Source of the DNA: Methanobacteriota archaeon
Lineage (GTDB): Archaea > Thermoplasmatota > Thermoplasmata > RBG-16-68-12
Direction of reading: 5' to 3'
Assembly: GCA_005878985.1 (NCBI GenBank)
Contig: VBMA01000012.1
Span: forward strand, 1 to 32,657
DNA length: 32,657 nucleotides
The notes under the pieces were generated by a model. The model was not told the DNA's origin, ran no database searches, and was given only the letters and a program-made list of their open reading frames with translations. Position 1 is the stretch's first letter, and each line of letters starts with the position of its first letter. A program made the position numbers and the translations under genes. Shown here piece after piece: positions 30,404-32,657 of this stretch.

Positions 30404-30480
30404 GTCGCGAGATGACTCGGTGCCCCTAAAGCACGTGCCTCCGAAGGAAGAAAGATAAGTCGCCTCAGGATTCCGCAGAC

Positions 30481-32657
30481 GTGGTCGCGAAGCCGCGACG
30501 GAGAGGGGTCCGGCGCGTCAGCGCAGTTCCCTTTGGCCTGGGCTTCACGAAGCCCCACAACTATCGCGAAGTCCTCCGGTCCGCCTGGAACAACAAACGA
30601 CGGCCGGTCTTCACGTGGCGGATCCTCCGGGACGGCGTCTGTGATGGATGTGCGCTCGGGACCACGGGCCTCCGCGACTTCACGATGGAGGGCATCCATC
30701 TGTGCACCGTTCGACTCGATCTCCTCCCGCTGAACACGATGGGACCCCTGCGCGTCCGGCGTCTCGAGGATGTGAAGGAGTTACGTTCGAAATCCTCGAG
30801 AGATCTTCGGGAGCTCGGCCGGCTGCCGTACCCGATGATCCGTCATCGAGGGGACCGCGGGTTCCGTCGGATCTCCTGGGATGACGCACTCCAATTTGCG
30901 GCCCGACAGATCCGAGCCACGAGTCCGGACCGCCTCGCGTTCTTCATCACGTCCCGGGGGATGACGAACGAATCGTACTACGTCGCCAACAAAGCTGCGC
31001 GGTTCCTCGGCACGAACCACATCGACAATTCCAGCCGGCCCTGTCATTCGCCGAGTACGACGGGCCTGAAGGAAACCATCGGCGTCGCGGCCTCGACCTG
31101 TTCGTACTCCGATTGGATCGGGAGCGACCTGATCGTCTTCTTCGGATCCGACGTCCCGAACAACCAGCCCGTGACGACCAAGTATCTGTACTACGCGAAG
31201 AAACAGAGCACCAAGGTCGCCGTCGTGAATCCGATGCGCGAGCCTGGGCTTGAACGGTACTGGGTCCCCTCCGTGGCAGGAAGCGCGCTGTTCGGCACGC
31301 GCTTCGCGGACGAGTTCTTCACCGTCCACACGGGCGGCGACATCGCATTCATCAATGGCGTGCTCAGGCATCTCATCGAAAACCGCTGGGTCGACGAAGA
31401 CTTCATCGAGAAGCACACGACGGGCTTCTATCCGGTCCGCGTGGAAGTCTTGTCGCAAACCTGGGAGGAGCTCGAACGGCAAGCGGGCGTCTCCAAGGAT
31501 CGGATGCTCGACTTCGCCCGGATGTACCACGAGGCCAAGACCGCGATCTTCGTCTGGAGCATGGGCATCACCCACCATCGGTTCGGCGTCGACAACGTCA
31601 AAGCGATCGTGAACCTCGGGCTCGCTCGCGGGATCGTCGGACGAGCGAAGTGCGGCCTGATGCCGATCCGAGGCCACAGCGGCGTCCAGGGGGGCTCCGA
31701 GATGGGAGCGCAGCCCGCGGCCTACGGCCTCGGTTTCCCGGTGGACGACGAGAGCGCGGATCGTTTCGCGAAGCTGTGGGGGTTCCGGCCTCCGACGATG
31801 GCCGGCATGACGGCGGTCGGGATGATCGACGCGGCCCACGAACGCCGCCTGGACGTGCTCTACCTCGCGGGCGGCAACTTCCTCGAGACGCTCCCGGAAC
31901 CGGACTACGTGCGAGCCGCCCTCGGACGCATCCCGCTGCGGATCCACCAGGATCTCGTCCTCACGAGTCAGATGCTCGTCGATCCGGCCGAGACGGTCTT
32001 GTTGTTCCCCGCCCAGACTCGGTACGAGCAGCGCGGCGGGGGCACCGAGACGTCCACGGAACGTCGGGTCTACTTCTCTCCGGAGATCCCGGGCCGTCGG
32101 ATCGGCGAGAGCCGGGCGGAGTGGGAGATCTTCATGGACCTCGCCGAGCGAGCGCTCCCCGACTCGGCGCATCTGATCCACTTCGAAGACGCCGCGGCGA
32201 TCCGCAAGGAAATCGCGAAGGCCATTCCGACGTACGAAGGAATCGAGAAGCTCCGGGCAAAGGGAGATGCGTTCCAGTACGGCGGTCCCCGACTCTGCGA
32301 GGGCGGGACGTTCCCGATGCCGGACGGAAGAGCGCGCTTCTCGATCGTCAACTTGCCCGACGCGGACATCCCGCCCGGACAATTCCTGCTCAGCACGCGC
32401 CGCGGGAAGCAGTTCAACTCGATGATCCATGGGGAGGTCGACTTCCTGCTCGGGGCACGTCGCAGCGATGTCCTCATGTCCGCCGACGATGCGAAGGCGC
32501 TGGGCGTGGCCGACGACGATGAGGTCCTCCTCTCGAACGACCTTGGCTCGTATCGAGGGCACGTCCACATCGCGCCGATCCGACCGCGAAACGTGCAAAT
32601 CTACTGGCCGGAAGGCAACGTCTTGATCCGTCGCGGGATCGTCGATCCGCAGTGCGA
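30481..32657 (+). CDS. FdhF/YdeP-type molybdopterin oxidoreductase (3' truncated by window)
   Basis: Not in the ORF track because it has no stop inside the window; 725 codons are visible. It belongs to the molybdopterin-guanine-dinucleotide oxidoreductases, nearest to the FdhF/YdeP group: [51 protein letters not shown] and [14 protein letters not shown] are block signatures. The N-terminus has CDGC (Cys54, Cys57) and Cys75, the partial Fe-S ligand set of this group. [10 protein letters not shown] (Cys188) stands where FdhF has its selenocysteine, so Mo/W is probably ligated by cysteine. The C-terminal MGD domain begins near [14 protein letters not shown]. Physiological donor unknown; formate is not proven for YdeP-type enzymes. 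GTG 30481 is the first usual start after an in-frame TAA. MobA is divergent next to it. Confidence 0.93.
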   Translation, partial: MVAKPRRRGVRRVSAVPFGLGFTKPHNYREVLRSAWNNKRRPVFTWRILRDGVCDGCALGTTGLRDFTMEGIHLCTVRLDLLPLNTMGPLRVRRLEDVKELRSKSSRDLRELGRLPYPMIRHRGDRGFRRISWDDALQFAARQIRATSPDRLAFFITSRGMTNESYYVANKAARFLGTNHIDNSSRPCHSPSTTGLKETIGVAASTCSYSDWIGSDLIVFFGSDVPNNQPVTTKYLYYAKKQSTKVAVVNPMREPGLERYWVPSVAGSALFGTRFADEFFTVHTGGDIAFINGVLRHLIENRWVDEDFIEKHTTGFYPVRVEVLSQTWEELERQAGVSKDRMLDFARMYHEAKTAIFVWSMGITHHRFGVDNVKAIVNLGLARGIVGRAKCGLMPIRGHSGVQGGSEMGAQPAAYGLGFPVDDESADRFAKLWGFRPPTMAGMTAVGMIDAAHERRLDVLYLAGGNFLETLPEPDYVRAALGRIPLRIHQDLVLTSQMLVDPAETVLLFPAQTRYEQRGGGTETSTERRVYFSPEIPGRRIGESRAEWEIFMDLAERALPDSAHLIHFEDAAAIRKEIAKAIPTYEGIEKLRAKGDAFQYGGPRLCEGGTFPMPDGRARFSIVNLPDADIPPGQFLLSTRRGKQFNSMIHGEVDFLLGARRSDVLMSADDAKALGVADDDEVLLSNDLGSYRGHVHIAPIRPRNVQIYWPEGNVLIRRGIVDPQC

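Noticed and set aside
30781-32598. 605-residue minus-strand ORF
   Set aside because: Antisense to the clearly conserved molybdopterin oxidoreductase; composition is Arg/Asp/Val-rich, as expected from complement of GC-rich coding sequence.
1-32657. CRISPR arrays, insertion sequences, tRNA or rRNA genes
   Set aside because: No regularly spaced repeats, transposase, terminal inverted repeats or cloverleaf-like sequences were noticed on reading; a dedicated scan was not possible here.

Overview
The window looks like a chromosomal segment of an uncultured, high-GC archaeon, most plausibly a Thermoplasmatota (Thermoplasmata-like) lineage. The reasons are an archaeo-eukaryotic primase small-subunit homologue, a bacterio-opsin-activator type HTH_10 regulator domain, and TATA-like boxes 25-45 bp before several starts, at least one with leaderless spacing (Fic). 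The high-GC sequence makes nearly all long antisense ORFs in the track shadows. This taxonomic call is inference from gene content; no rRNA or tRNA was found in the window.

Region by region. 1-3.8 kb: two tandem paralogous P-loop GTPases (the first cut by the window edge) and a protein resembling GTPase-associated protein 1 (GAP1), the layout of the double-GTPase conflict systems, facing a convergent unknown protein. 4-9 kb: a sulfite-oxidase-family molybdoenzyme, an alpha/beta hydrolase, 3-methyladenine DNA glycosylase I (Tag) coupled to a terpenoid-cyclase-toroid protein, and a flavin-reductase-like protein. 8.4-11.2 kb: a minus-strand ABC importer (ATPase, binding protein, permease). 11.3-14.6 kb: a TfoX-N protein, a Fic protein with its own N-terminal inhibitory motif, an unusual HTH_10-MGMT fusion that could act like an archaeal Ada, and a RidA protein with a lysine-rich tail. 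14.6-16.3 kb: a short primase small-subunit homologue and an aldo/keto reductase.

16.3-22 kb: three tandem GcvT-fold proteins that look closest to DMSP demethylase DmdA (one with a frame-disrupting deletion near its end), interleaved with a dimethylarginine-dimethylaminohydrolase-like enzyme and followed by an extended SDR. 22-29.3 kb: Aquifex-type aconitase, homogentisate dioxygenase (split by a frameshift), a fumarylacetoacetate-hydrolase-family enzyme, a CBS protein, a 14-TM MFS exporter and a half-size HPPD-like dioxygenase. Together these outline tyrosine/homogentisate breakdown feeding fumarate into the TCA cycle. 29.3-32.7 kb: a zinc-ribbon protein, MobA and a divergent FdhF/YdeP-type molybdopterin oxidoreductase that runs off the window end and would need the MobA product (Mo-bisMGD cofactor).

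The best candidates for something new are the archaeal double-GTPase/GAP1-like locus, the HTH_10-MGMT fusion, and the three DmdA-like paralogues around a DDAH-like gene. Two frame disruptions (hmgA and the first DmdA-like gene) may be real decay or assembly errors and should be checked against reads.
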